Of a DNA stretch of 35,248 nt, positions 17,671-28,310 are shown one piece after another; within the stretch, counting starts at the first letter, position 1, and each line of letters starts with the position of its first letter. Made by a program: the position numbers and the translations under genes. Under the pieces are notes generated by a model. That model ran no database searches, was not told the origin of the DNA, and saw only the letters and a list, made by a program, of their open reading frames with translations. The stretch is from assembly GCA_003132425.1 (NCBI GenBank), contig PKXS01000130.1:5479-40726 (forward strand), read 5' to 3'. The DNA is from Gammaproteobacteria bacterium (GTDB taxonomy: Bacteria; Pseudomonadota; Gammaproteobacteria; Steroidobacterales; Steroidobacteraceae).

Positions 17671-19930
17671 GTTGGGTGTGAAACCGGGCCGCAACGATCC
17701 GTGCCCCTGCGGCAGCGGCAAAAAATACAAGCACTGCTGCGCTCTGCAACCCGCCGCGATGCCGCCGCCGCAAATACTCAGCCCGCGCGAGATCGGCGCC
17801 CTGGTCGAGCTGGTCGATCATGACCGGCTGAGCGAGGCGCAATTCAAGGCCAGTGCGCTCCTCGCGATACACCCGAACGCCGGGATACTGTGGAAGATCC
17901 TTGGTGTGGCGCTCATGCGGCAAGGCAGGGACGCATTACAGGCGCTGCGCAGAACGGCAGAGCTGATGCCGCATGACGCCGAAGCGCACGGCAATCTAGG
18001 ATCGGCCCTGCACGATCAGGGTCAGTGGGCCGAAGGCCTGGCGAGCTTGCGCAGGGCGCTTGCAATCCAGCCCGACGACGTGGCGGCCCTCGTCGATGCC
18101 GCCAATGCAATGAAGGAGCTCGGGCGAGCACGTGAAGCGGTTCCGCTCTACCAAAAGGCGCTGCAGCTCAAGCCCGGGCTCATCGAGGCTCAAAACAATC
18201 TGGGCAACGCGTTTCTGGCGCTCGGTCAGTGTGATGAGGCCGTGGCCTGCTACAGGCGTGCGCTCGAGATCCAACCGGATGATGCAGAAGTACACTGCAA
18301 TCTGGGAAACGCTCTTCGGCAACTAGGAGCGCTTGATGAGGCCATGGCGAGCAGCCGGCGGGCCATAACCCTCGACCCGGCTTTAAGCGTCGCGCACAAT
18401 AACCTGGGGCTCATCTTAGCGGCGCTGGGACAGCGCGAGGCAGCGGTAGCGAGCTTCCGGCAGGCGTTGGAACTGAACCCCGGCTACGTCGAGGCGCTCA
18501 ATAATCTCGGCAACGTGCTGCGCGACCTTGGGGATCGCCGCGAGGCTGCATCCCTCTATACCCGAGCCATCGAACTCGATCCCAAGCGCGCCGAGAGCCA
18601 CTGTAACTTAGGACAAGTGCTGTTCGAATTCCGGCGAATCGATGAAGCGGCGGCGAGTTACACCCAGGCGCTTGGCCTGCAGCCGGACTATGCCTTGGCG
18701 CATTTGAGCCTTGGCACGGCACGGCGCCTGCAGGGTCGCGCGGCCGAAGCGCAGGCAAGCTGCCAGGCCGCGCTCGCCATCGAGCCGAACTACGTCGAGG
18801 CACTGACCCTCCTCGGTGAACTGCGCGCCGATCGAGGTCAATTTTCCGAAGCGGAAGAATTATTCCAGCGAGCGATCGCCATCGATCCGGAATTTCCCTT
18901 TGCGTTTTGCAGCATCGCGGCGCATCGCAAAATGACGGGCGAGGATACTGCGTGGCTTCAGGGCACCGAGGCGTTGCTTGCAAAGCCGCTGCCGCTCGGA
19001 CACGAAATCAGCCTGCGCTACGCTCACGGCAAATACTTTGACGACCTCAGGCAATACGATCAGGCGTTCAGCAGTTACCGGCAGGCAAACGAACTGACCA
19101 AACGCTATGGATCAAACTTCGATGGAGCGAAGCTGACGCAGCGCGTCGATGAGATCATCCAAAGTTTCGATGCGCCGTTCATGCGCCGGTGTCAGGCCCG
19201 CGCCTCCCCCTCGGAGCTTCCGGTTTTCATCATCGGCATGCCGAGATCGGGCACCTCGCTGACCGAGCAAATTCTCGCCTCACACCCGGCCGTGTTTGGT
19301 GCCGGGGAGGTCACTTTCTGGGATGGCGCTTTCGTCGCTTATAAAAAGGCGGGGCTTAAAAGCGAGGCCGGCGCGAACCTGCTGCCCGGCATGGCGAGCG
19401 ACTATCTCGATCGCCTGACGGCCTTATCCGGCCAGGCGCTGCGCGTGGTCGACAAGCTGCCGGCCAATTTCTTGTACGCAGGACTGATCCACGCCGCGTT
19501 CCCGCAGGCCCGAATCATCCACATGCGCCGTCATCCGATCGATACCTGCTTGTCAATCTACTTTCAGAATTTTTTCAATATGGGCCCGTACGCCAACGAT
19601 TTTGACAATCTTGCGCACTACTACGGCGAATACGTCCGCATCACCGATCACTGGCGCGCCGTGCTTCCCGCGGCGACGCTCTTGGAGATGCCTTATGAGG
19701 CGCTGATCGAAGATCAGGAGTTCTGGACCCGGCGAGTGCTGGATTTCATCGGCCTGCCGTGGGACCCAAAGTGTCTGAATTTTCATCAGACGGATCGCCT
19801 CGTCATCACTGCCAGCAAATGGCAGGTCCGGCAAAAGATCAATGCCGCATCGGCAGGACGCTGGAGAAATTATGAGAAATTCGTCGGGCCTCTGCGGCCG
19901 CTGATGGAGTTGTATCCAAATGCACGATAG
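17663..19930 (+). CDS. SEC-C / TPR-sulfotransferase B
   Basis: The product has 755 residues and the start overlaps gene A by 8 nt. Residues 9-26 are a SEC-C zinc motif ('GRNDPCPCGSGKKYKHCC', pattern CxCx8CC). About ten canonical TPRs follow (residues ~35-410; 'PDDAEVHCNLGNALRQLG' and similar, on a 34-residue period). The C-terminal sulfotransferase domain has the PAPS loop 'IGMPRSGTSLTEQILASH' at about residue 523 and the 3'-phosphate block 'IIHMRRHPIDTCLSIYFQNF'. It is more divergent from A and C than they are from each other. SEC-C motifs bind zinc and mediate protein contacts, as in SecA, which suggests docking to a protein partner. The acceptor is unknown. Confidence 0.92.
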   Translation: MHKLGVKPGRNDPCPCGSGKKYKHCCALQPAAMPPPQILSPREIGALVELVDHDRLSEAQFKASALLAIHPNAGILWKILGVALMRQGRDALQALRRTAELMPHDAEAHGNLGSALHDQGQWAEGLASLRRALAIQPDDVAALVDAANAMKELGRAREAVPLYQKALQLKPGLIEAQNNLGNAFLALGQCDEAVACYRRALEIQPDDAEVHCNLGNALRQLGALDEAMASSRRAITLDPALSVAHNNLGLILAALGQREAAVASFRQALELNPGYVEALNNLGNVLRDLGDRREAASLYTRAIELDPKRAESHCNLGQVLFEFRRIDEAAASYTQALGLQPDYALAHLSLGTARRLQGRAAEAQASCQAALAIEPNYVEALTLLGELRADRGQFSEAEELFQRAIAIDPEFPFAFCSIAAHRKMTGEDTAWLQGTEALLAKPLPLGHEISLRYAHGKYFDDLRQYDQAFSSYRQANELTKRYGSNFDGAKLTQRVDEIIQSFDAPFMRRCQARASPSELPVFIIGMPRSGTSLTEQILASHPAVFGAGEVTFWDGAFVAYKKAGLKSEAGANLLPGMASDYLDRLTALSGQALRVVDKLPANFLYAGLIHAAFPQARIIHMRRHPIDTCLSIYFQNFFNMGPYANDFDNLAHYYGEYVRITDHWRAVLPAATLLEMPYEALIEDQEFWTRRVLDFIGLPWDPKCLNFHQTDRLVITASKWQVRQKINAASAGRWRNYEKFVGPLRPLMELYPNAR

Positions 19931-21932
19931 GAGCGCCGCTGCCCATTCTTCGCCGGTTGAAGCGGAGGTTCGACGGATACGCGAACTACTGGAGCAGCGC
20001 CGTTTCACCGATGCCCAAGCCGCCGCGTCGGCGCTGTTGGTGCGGGTGCCCGAAAACCGCGATGTCCTCTTGATGTCGGCAGTGAGCGATCGGTACCTGA
20101 ATAACATCCCCGGCGCGCTCGCGACGCTCGAGCGTCTTGAGCGGCATCACCCCGGATTCAGCCGCCTGTATCAGGAGCGCGGTCATTGCTACGTGGCCAC
20201 GCGTGATGCGCCGCGGGCGATCGACGCCTTTCTTCGGGGGGTGAACATCAATCCGGCGCTGCCTGCGAGCTGGAGCATGCTCGAGGGTCTGTACCGACTG
20301 ACGGGCGATACCGAGAACGCCGCCATGGCCGCCGCGCACGTCGCGACGCTCAAGCGCCTGCCGCCGGAAGTGGTGCACGCCACGGGTCTATTTTCGGACG
20401 GCGAGCTGACCCCTGCGGAGAACATCGTCCGCGCCTATCTCCTGAAGCACGGCAATCATGTCGAGGCCATGCGCCTGCTGGCCAAAATAGGCATCGAGCG
20501 TGAGGTATTCGATGATGCGGAACTGCTGCTCGAGGCCGTCATGCAGCTCGCGCCTGACTATCAGGCAGCGCGCCTCGACTATGTCCGGACGCTGCTGGAG
20601 CGGCACAAGCACCTTCGCGCGCGCGAGGAGCTCGAGACGCTGCTGAAGCTCGAGCCCCGCAACAGGCAATACCTCACGCTTTACGCAACCGCGAGCGTCG
20701 GCCTCGGCGATCACGAGAAGGCGATTGCGCTGTACCGGGAACTCCTCGCGGATGCACCGGGGGCCGCCGATCTGCACCTGTCGGTCGCTCACTCGCTGAA
20801 GACGCTTGGGCACCGCGAAGAATCCATCGCGGCGTACCGTGCGGCCGCCACCGCACGCCCGAGCTTTGGCGACGCGTACTGGAGTCTTGCGAATCTGAAG
20901 ACCTATCGCTTCTCTGACGCCGAGATCGCGCGCATGCGCGCCGAAGAAGCGGCGCCGTCCACTGCGCTGATCGATCGCTACCACCTGTGCTTCGCTCTCG
21001 GCAAGGCCTTGGAGGATCGGGGCGAGTATGCAGAGTCATGGCGCCATTACGAGCGAGGCAACGCGCACAAACGCTCCGAAAGCCGCTACCGGCCCGAAAT
21101 TATCGAGACCAACACGCGCCTGCAGATCGGCATCTGCACGCACGACTTCTTTTCGCATCGCACGGGTGTCGGCGCCAAGAGTTCCGATCCGATATTCATC
21201 GTCGGGCTGCCCCGCTCCGGATCGACGCTGCTCGAGCAAATACTGGCCTCCCATTCGCGCGTCGAAGGCACGCAGGAATTGGCCGATATCCCGCGGCTCG
21301 TCCTCGACCTGCAAGGGCGCGAACCCGATCTGAACAACCCACGCTACCCGGGTGTGCTCGCCGACCTTAAACCCGAGGACTGTCTACGGCTCGGCGAAAA
21401 ATACTTGAGCGATACGCGGGGCTACCGCACGAACAAGCCGTACTTCATCGATAAGATGCCGAATAACTTCAGGCATATCGGCCTCATTCACCTGATTCTG
21501 CCGAATGCCAGGATCATCGACGCCCGGCGCGAACCGATGGCCTGCTGCTTCAGTAATTTGAAGCAACTATTCGCCAGCGGACAGGAGTTTACCTACAGCA
21601 CTGCGGACATCGCGCGCTATTACCGAACGTATCTCGAGCTGATGCGGCACTGGAATGCGGTGCTCCCGGGAAGAATACTGCGAGTGGAGCATGAAGATGT
21701 CGTCGATGATCTCGAAGGCAACGTGCGGCGAATTCTCGATTTCTGCGGCCTCGAGTTCGAGCCGGCCTGCGTCGAGTTTCACAAGACGGAGCGCAGTGTT
21801 CGCACGGCAAGCTCAGAGCAGGTGCGCCAGCCGATCTTCCGCGAGGGGCTCAACCAGTGGAGGAATTACCAACCGTGGCTCGGATCGCTCGAAGATGCAT
21901 TGGGTGATGCGCTGCTCCGTTATCGCGATTAG
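19920..21932 (+). CDS. TPR-sulfotransferase C (close paralogue of A)
   Basis: The product has 670 residues, beginning at ATG 19920, which overlaps gene B by 11 nt. The domain order is the same as in A: N-terminal helices and TPRs, then sulfotransferase with 'LPRSGSTLLEQILASHSRV' and 'ARREPMACCFSNLKQLF'. Identity to A is high along the whole length and nearly complete in blocks such as 'DKMPNNFRH.GLIHL.LPNA' and 'TERSVRTASSEQVRQP'. A and C therefore arose by duplication around B. The phosphonate-type FAD oxidase gene follows after only 16 nt on the same strand, which suggests read-through. Confidence 0.92.
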   Translation: MHDRSAAAHSSPVEAEVRRIRELLEQRRFTDAQAAASALLVRVPENRDVLLMSAVSDRYLNNIPGALATLERLERHHPGFSRLYQERGHCYVATRDAPRAIDAFLRGVNINPALPASWSMLEGLYRLTGDTENAAMAAAHVATLKRLPPEVVHATGLFSDGELTPAENIVRAYLLKHGNHVEAMRLLAKIGIEREVFDDAELLLEAVMQLAPDYQAARLDYVRTLLERHKHLRAREELETLLKLEPRNRQYLTLYATASVGLGDHEKAIALYRELLADAPGAADLHLSVAHSLKTLGHREESIAAYRAAATARPSFGDAYWSLANLKTYRFSDAEIARMRAEEAAPSTALIDRYHLCFALGKALEDRGEYAESWRHYERGNAHKRSESRYRPEIIETNTRLQIGICTHDFFSHRTGVGAKSSDPIFIVGLPRSGSTLLEQILASHSRVEGTQELADIPRLVLDLQGREPDLNNPRYPGVLADLKPEDCLRLGEKYLSDTRGYRTNKPYFIDKMPNNFRHIGLIHLILPNARIIDARREPMACCFSNLKQLFASGQEFTYSTADIARYYRTYLELMRHWNAVLPGRILRVEHEDVVDDLEGNVRRILDFCGLEFEPACVEFHKTERSVRTASSEQVRQPIFREGLNQWRNYQPWLGSLEDALGDALLRYRD

Positions 21933-21948
21933 AGCGCCTGATTGATCC

Positions 21949-23082
21949 ATGATCGCCCCTTCAAAGGAGTTTGACCTCGCAGTCGTGGGCGCCGGCATCG
22001 TCGGGTTGTCCTGCGCGCTGGCCGCCGCCAGGCGCGGCCTCAAGGTGATCGTCATCGAGCGCAACTCGCGCGCCCGCGGAGCCTCGGTGCGCAACTTCGG
22101 CTTGGTTACCGTCACCGGGCAGGATCGCGACACCGTGTGGCACCGGGCCCGCCGCTCACGCGAGGTGTGGCGGGAGGTCGCGGCGAAGGCCGGCATCCCG
22201 ATCGTGCAGCAGGGTCTGTGGGTCGCCGCTCAACGACCGGAATCCGCAGCCCTGCTCGATGCGTTCATGCGTTCCGACATGGCCGAAGGCTGCCGGCTGC
22301 TGGGGCCGTCGGCCGCCCGGCGGCAGTGTCCGGAGTTGCGCACGCCCGGGCTTAAGGCGGCGTTTTGCAGCCCGCATGAGCTACGCGTCGAGTCCCGCGA
22401 AGCGATCCCGATGCTCACCGACTGGCTTGCGCGCGACCACGGCGTCGAATTTCGCTGGGAGACGGCGGTGCATGCGGTTGAACCGCCGAGGCTCGACACC
22501 TCGCGCGGCCCACTGTCCGCCGCGGCGGTGGTGGTGTGTCCCGGCGACGATCTGGTCACGCTGTTTCCCGAGCGGCTGGCGGCTGCGCGCGTCGGCCGCT
22601 GCACACTGCAAATGCTGCGCCTGGAAAGCCCGGGCTTTGCGTTGCCGGGAACGGTGATGTCGGACCTAAGTCTGCTGCGCTATGGAGGGTTCGCAAGCCT
22701 GCCCGAGGCCGGCGTGCTGCGGCGGCGGTTGGAATCGGAGCAGAGCGAGTATTTGCGGCACGGCATTCACCTCATCATCGCGCAAGGGCCCGACGGCAGC
22801 CTGATTGTCGGCGACAGCCATCACTATGACCCTGCCGCGGAGCCGGTCGCCGACGAAGGTGTTTATCGGTTGATCTTCGACGAATACCGGGCCGTGACCG
22901 GCCGGCCCCCGCCGGCCGTCCGGGCGCGTTGGACCGGAACCTATGCGACCGCCAGCGATGGTGCCGTGCTGATCGACGCGCCATCGCTTCGGGCCCGCTT
23001 GGTTGTGGTCACGAGCGGCGTCGGCGCCTCGACCGGATTTGCCATCGGTGAAGAAGTGATCGGCGGCCTGTTTAACGGCTAG
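21949..23082 (+). CDS. FAD-dependent amine oxidase, TIGR03364-like (phosphonate-associated)
   Basis: The product has 377 residues of the DAO (D-amino-acid oxidase) superfamily. The Rossmann motif 'VVGAGIVGLSCALAAARRG' begins at residue 12, followed by 'VIVIERNSRARGASVRNFG'. The short 'RGASVRNFGLVTVTGQ' region resembles the TIGR03364 group, which is recurrently encoded with phosphonate genes. These enzymes oxidatively deaminate 2-aminoethylphosphonate or N-methylated/hydroxylated relatives to phosphonoacetaldehyde-type products, releasing H2O2. Here it precedes the phn operon, consistent with feeding PhnY and PhnA. It may belong to the sulfotransferase transcript because a promoter lies only after it. 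The exact substrate is uncertain. Confidence 0.8.
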   Translation: MIAPSKEFDLAVVGAGIVGLSCALAAARRGLKVIVIERNSRARGASVRNFGLVTVTGQDRDTVWHRARRSREVWREVAAKAGIPIVQQGLWVAAQRPESAALLDAFMRSDMAEGCRLLGPSAARRQCPELRTPGLKAAFCSPHELRVESREAIPMLTDWLARDHGVEFRWETAVHAVEPPRLDTSRGPLSAAAVVVCPGDDLVTLFPERLAAARVGRCTLQMLRLESPGFALPGTVMSDLSLLRYGGFASLPEAGVLRRRLESEQSEYLRHGIHLIIAQGPDGSLIVGDSHHYDPAAEPVADEGVYRLIFDEYRAVTGRPPPAVRARWTGTYATASDGAVLIDAPSLRARLVVVTSGVGASTGFAIGEEVIGGLFNG

Positions 23083-23100
23083 ACAGCGGTGTCAACTGAT

Positions 23101-23131
23101 TATTGTCAACAATATGCAGTTAAGATACGAT
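23101..23131 (+). promoter_or_regulatory. Promoter of the phn operon with overlapping GntR-type operator
   Basis: TTGTCA (23103-23108) and TACGAT (23126-23131) are separated by 17 nt, a good sigma-70 promoter. An inverted repeat TATTGT-CA-ACAATA (23101-23114) covers the -35. TTGTnnACAA is the kind of half-site arrangement bound by FCD-class GntR regulators, so the adjacent regulator probably represses its own operon here. The start codon lies at 23163. Confidence 0.6.
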
Positions 23132-23162
23132 TCCAGACCCCTATCAACGACTGACCGGGTCC

Positions 23163-25090
<1,928 letters not shown>

Positions 25091-25099
25091 GAGAATTCG

Positions 25100-26554
25100 A
25101 TGTCCGCCAGCGCCCAACCGTCAGCACCGCGCGCACCTGTTCGCGAGTCGCTGCGCATTGCAGGCAAGAAAGTGTCCCGCGACCGGGTCATCGAGGTTCG
25201 TCATCCCTACAGCGGCGAACTGGTCGGCACCGTTCCCAAGGCCACCCTCGCCGATGTCAAACACGCGCTGAAAATTGCGCGCGACTTTCGCTCCCCGCTC
25301 ACGCGCCACGACCGCTACACGATTCTCATGAAAGCCGGCGCCATCATCGCCGCCAGGCACGATGATCTCGCGCACTTGATCACGCTGGAATCGGGGCTCT
25401 GCCTGAAGGACTCGCAGTACGAGGTCGGGCGCGCATCCGATGTGCTGCTATTCGCCGCCAACCAGGCGTTGGTCGACGACAGCCAAGTGTTCTCGTGTGA
25501 TCTCACCGCGCATGGGAGGAGCCGCAAGGTCTACACCCTGAAGGAGCCGCTGCTCGGCGCAATCACCGCGATCACTCCGTTCAACCATCCATTGAACCAA
25601 GTGATCCACAAAGTGGCTCCCGTGGTGGCGACCAACAACCGCGTGGTGCTCAAGCCCAGCGAGAAGACGCCGCTGAGCGCATTGGCGCTCGCCGATATCT
25701 TTTACGAGGCGGGGCTGCCGCCTGAAATGCTCTCGGTGCTGACGGGCGATCCGGCCGAAATCGCTGATGAGCTGCTGATGAGCGCGGATGTTGACCTCGT
25801 CACCTTCACCGGCGGGGTGTCAATCGGCAAGCACATTGCCGCCAAGGCAGTCTACAAGCGCCAGGTGCTGGAGCTGGGCGGGAACGACCCGATCATCGTG
25901 CTCGAGGATGCGGATATCGAGGAAGCCGCGACTTTGGCCGCGAGTGGGTCCTACAAGAACTCGGGTCAACGATGCACGGCCATCAAGCGCATGCTGGTAC
26001 AGGAAAGCGTGGCCGACCGCTTTATCGAACTGCTCGTCGAGAAGACGCGTGCCGTCAAGTACGGCGATCCGTTCGATCCTACGATGGATATGGGCACGGT
26101 GATCGACGAGTCATCGGCGCGGCGATTCGAGACGGTCGTGAACGAAGCGGTGGCGGCAGGCGCGAGGCTCTTGATCGGCAATGTCCGCCGCGGCGCGCTG
26201 TATTCCCCGACGGTGCTCGACCGGGTCGCACCGAACATGACGGTCGTGCGCCAGGAAACCTTCGGCCCTGTCTCGCCGGTGATCCGCTTCAAGACGGTGG
26301 AGGAGGCAATCAGCATCGCGAACGGAACCGCCTACGGACTGTCATCCTCGCTCTGCACCAACCGCATCGACATGATTACCCGCTTCGTCAAGGAGCTGCA
26401 CGTCGGCAGCGTGAACGTGCGCGAGGTCCCGGGCTACCGCCTGGAGATGACCCCGTTCGGGGGCATCAAGGATTCTGGGCTGGGCTACAAAGAAGGCGTG
26501 CTGGAGGCCATGAAAAGCTTCTGCAACACGAAAACTTATTCGCTGCCCTGGTAA
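25100..26554 (+). CDS. phnY: Phosphonoacetaldehyde dehydrogenase (NAD-dependent)
   Basis: The product is a 484-residue aldehyde dehydrogenase. It has the NAD-binding region 'AITPFNHPLNQVIHKVAP', 'KPSEKTPLSALAL' and 'FTGGVSIGK', the general base Glu258 in 'LELGGNDP', and the catalytic Cys292 in 'NSGQRCTAIKRM'. The late 'ETFGPVSPVIRF' and 'TPFGGIKDSGLGYKEGV' blocks are complete. The operon position between phnA and phnW assigns it to the TIGR03250-like group that oxidises phosphonoacetaldehyde to phosphonoacetate. An ordinary semialdehyde dehydrogenase cannot be excluded from motifs alone, but the neighbours make this unlikely. It is cytoplasmic. Confidence 0.93.
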   Translation: MSASAQPSAPRAPVRESLRIAGKKVSRDRVIEVRHPYSGELVGTVPKATLADVKHALKIARDFRSPLTRHDRYTILMKAGAIIAARHDDLAHLITLESGLCLKDSQYEVGRASDVLLFAANQALVDDSQVFSCDLTAHGRSRKVYTLKEPLLGAITAITPFNHPLNQVIHKVAPVVATNNRVVLKPSEKTPLSALALADIFYEAGLPPEMLSVLTGDPAEIADELLMSADVDLVTFTGGVSIGKHIAAKAVYKRQVLELGGNDPIIVLEDADIEEAATLAASGSYKNSGQRCTAIKRMLVQESVADRFIELLVEKTRAVKYGDPFDPTMDMGTVIDESSARRFETVVNEAVAAGARLLIGNVRRGALYSPTVLDRVAPNMTVVRQETFGPVSPVIRFKTVEEAISIANGTAYGLSSSLCTNRIDMITRFVKELHVGSVNVREVPGYRLEMTPFGGIKDSGLGYKEGVLEAMKSFCNTKTYSLPW

Positions 26555-26572
26555 CTTAGAGTACGAACGCAC

Positions 26573-28279
26573 ATGGGCAGTACGGTCATTCTTGATTTGA
26601 TGGGCGGAGTCGCGCTGCTCCTGTGGGGACTGCACATGGTCCACAGCGGCATCGTGCGCGCATTCGGCGCCGATCTGCGGCGCCTCCTTGGTATTGCCCT
26701 GCAAAGTAGGCTGCGCGCATTTCTCGCGGGCGCCTTCGTCACCGCTCTTCTGCAGAGCAGCACCGCAACCGGATTGATGGTTGCCTCCTTTGTAACCGCC
26801 GGCACCTTGGATCTTGCTCCGGCTCTCGCCGTCATGCTCGGCGCCAACGTGGGCACGACGCTGGTCGTGCAGATCCTGTCGTTCAACATTGCGGTCGTGA
26901 CGCCCATCCTGCTGCTGACCGGCGTCATCGCGTTCAAGCGCGGCGGGAGAACCCGAACCCGCGATCTGGGCCGTGTCGTGATCGGGATCGGCTTGATGCT
27001 GCTGGCGCTGCACATTTTCCTCGGCGCTCTGGTGGCGACGGAGACCGCGGCTGTCTCACGCGCGCTGCTGGGCGCGATCACCACTCATCCGATTCTGTGC
27101 GTGGCTATCGCGGCCGCCATCACCTGGGCTGCGCACTCCAGCGTCGCCGTCGTGCTCGTCGTGATGTCGCTAGGAGCCGCCCACCTCGTTCCCCCGACGG
27201 CAGTGCTCGCCCTGGTGCTCGGCGCGAACATCGGCAGCGCCCTTAACCCTCTGATCGAGACCAGTCAGCCGGGGAATCCGGCCAGCCGGCGGCTTCCGAT
27301 CGGCAATCTCCTGACGCGCATTGTCGGTTGCGTGCTGGTGCTGCCGTTCCTGCATCCCATCGCGGACATCCTGCAGCGCTACGAGCCGAACCCCGCGCGC
27401 CTGGCGGCTGACTTTCACACCGCCTTCAATATCCTGCTCGCGCTCCTATTCATTGGCCCCCTCGACCTCGTGGCCACGCAGCTCAAACGCTGGCTGCCGG
27501 ACCAGCCGAAGTCCGCGGATCCGGGCACCCCCGTCTATCTCGACTCCACCGCCGCCGGCGCTCCCGCCGTCGCGCTGGTCTGCGCCGCCCGCGAGGTCCT
27601 GCGGATGGGGGATTTGATCGAAACCATGTTGCGGCAGGCGATGACGGCGCTGCTCACGAACGATCGCAAGCTGGTCGCCGACATCAGCCGCATGGACGAC
27701 TCCGTCGACAGCCTCAATGAGGCGGTGAAGCTGTTCGTGACGCGAATGACCCGCGACAGCCTGGATGACCGTGACGGCTATCGCGCCATGGAGATCATTT
27801 CGTTCTCGATCAATCTTGAGCACGTCGGCGATATCATCGACAAGAACCTGATGGACCTTGCGTCCAAGAAGATCAGGCGCGGCATCACGTTCTCGAAGGA
27901 AGGCGAAGCCGATCTCGTTGAGTTTCACCAGCACGTCGTCGATAGCCTGAAGCTCGCGGTCGGAATATTCATGTCCGGCGATATGAACGTCGCCCGTCAG
28001 CTGATTGCGGCAAAGACGCAGCTACGCGAAAAGGAATTCGCGGCCGCCGAGCGCTATCTGGGACGCTTGCGCGAGGGGACGCCGGAAACAATCGAGTCGT
28101 ACTCGCTGGATCTGGACATCTTGCGCGATCTGAAGCGCGTGCACTCGCACCTTTGCTCGGCCGCCTACCCCGTTCTCGAGCGCGCCGGAGCGCTGCAGCG
28201 CAGCCGCCTCAAGGACCCCGGGTTTGGCCGGCGCAAGACTCCGGTAAACCGCCTTCCTACCAAACCACAATTACCGTGA
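26573..28279 (+). CDS. Na+/phosphate cotransporter family protein with PhoU-like C-terminus
   Basis: The product has 568 residues. Residues 1-300 contain two inverted hydrophobic repeats with the family's Gln/His-Ser-Ser motifs ('[15 protein letters not shown]', '[15 protein letters not shown]') and '[12 protein letters not shown]' / '[12 protein letters not shown]'. The C-terminal ~230 residues are a helical PhoU-like domain ('[21 protein letters not shown]'). This is the NptA/YjbB architecture; E. coli YjbB exports phosphate. Placement inside the phn operon (18-nt gap before, 31-nt gap after) points to handling of phosphate released by PhnA. Direction of transport is inference. Confidence 0.9.
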   Translation: MGSTVILDLMGGVALLLWGLHMVHSGIVRAFGADLRRLLGIALQSRLRAFLAGAFVTALLQSSTATGLMVASFVTAGTLDLAPALAVMLGANVGTTLVVQILSFNIAVVTPILLLTGVIAFKRGGRTRTRDLGRVVIGIGLMLLALHIFLGALVATETAAVSRALLGAITTHPILCVAIAAAITWAAHSSVAVVLVVMSLGAAHLVPPTAVLALVLGANIGSALNPLIETSQPGNPASRRLPIGNLLTRIVGCVLVLPFLHPIADILQRYEPNPARLAADFHTAFNILLALLFIGPLDLVATQLKRWLPDQPKSADPGTPVYLDSTAAGAPAVALVCAAREVLRMGDLIETMLRQAMTALLTNDRKLVADISRMDDSVDSLNEAVKLFVTRMTRDSLDDRDGYRAMEIISFSINLEHVGDIIDKNLMDLASKKIRRGITFSKEGEADLVEFHQHVVDSLKLAVGIFMSGDMNVARQLIAAKTQLREKEFAAAERYLGRLREGTPETIESYSLDLDILRDLKRVHSHLCSAAYPVLERAGALQRSRLKDPGFGRRKTPVNRLPTKPQLP

Positions 28280-28310
28280 ATCTCGATGCGGTTGCAATGA
28301 GGACCCCGTG

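Noticed and set aside
23083-23162. PHO box upstream of the phosphonate operon
   Set aside because: No tandem CTGTCAT-like heptamers with 4-nt spacers were found; only the GntR-type inverted repeat is visible.
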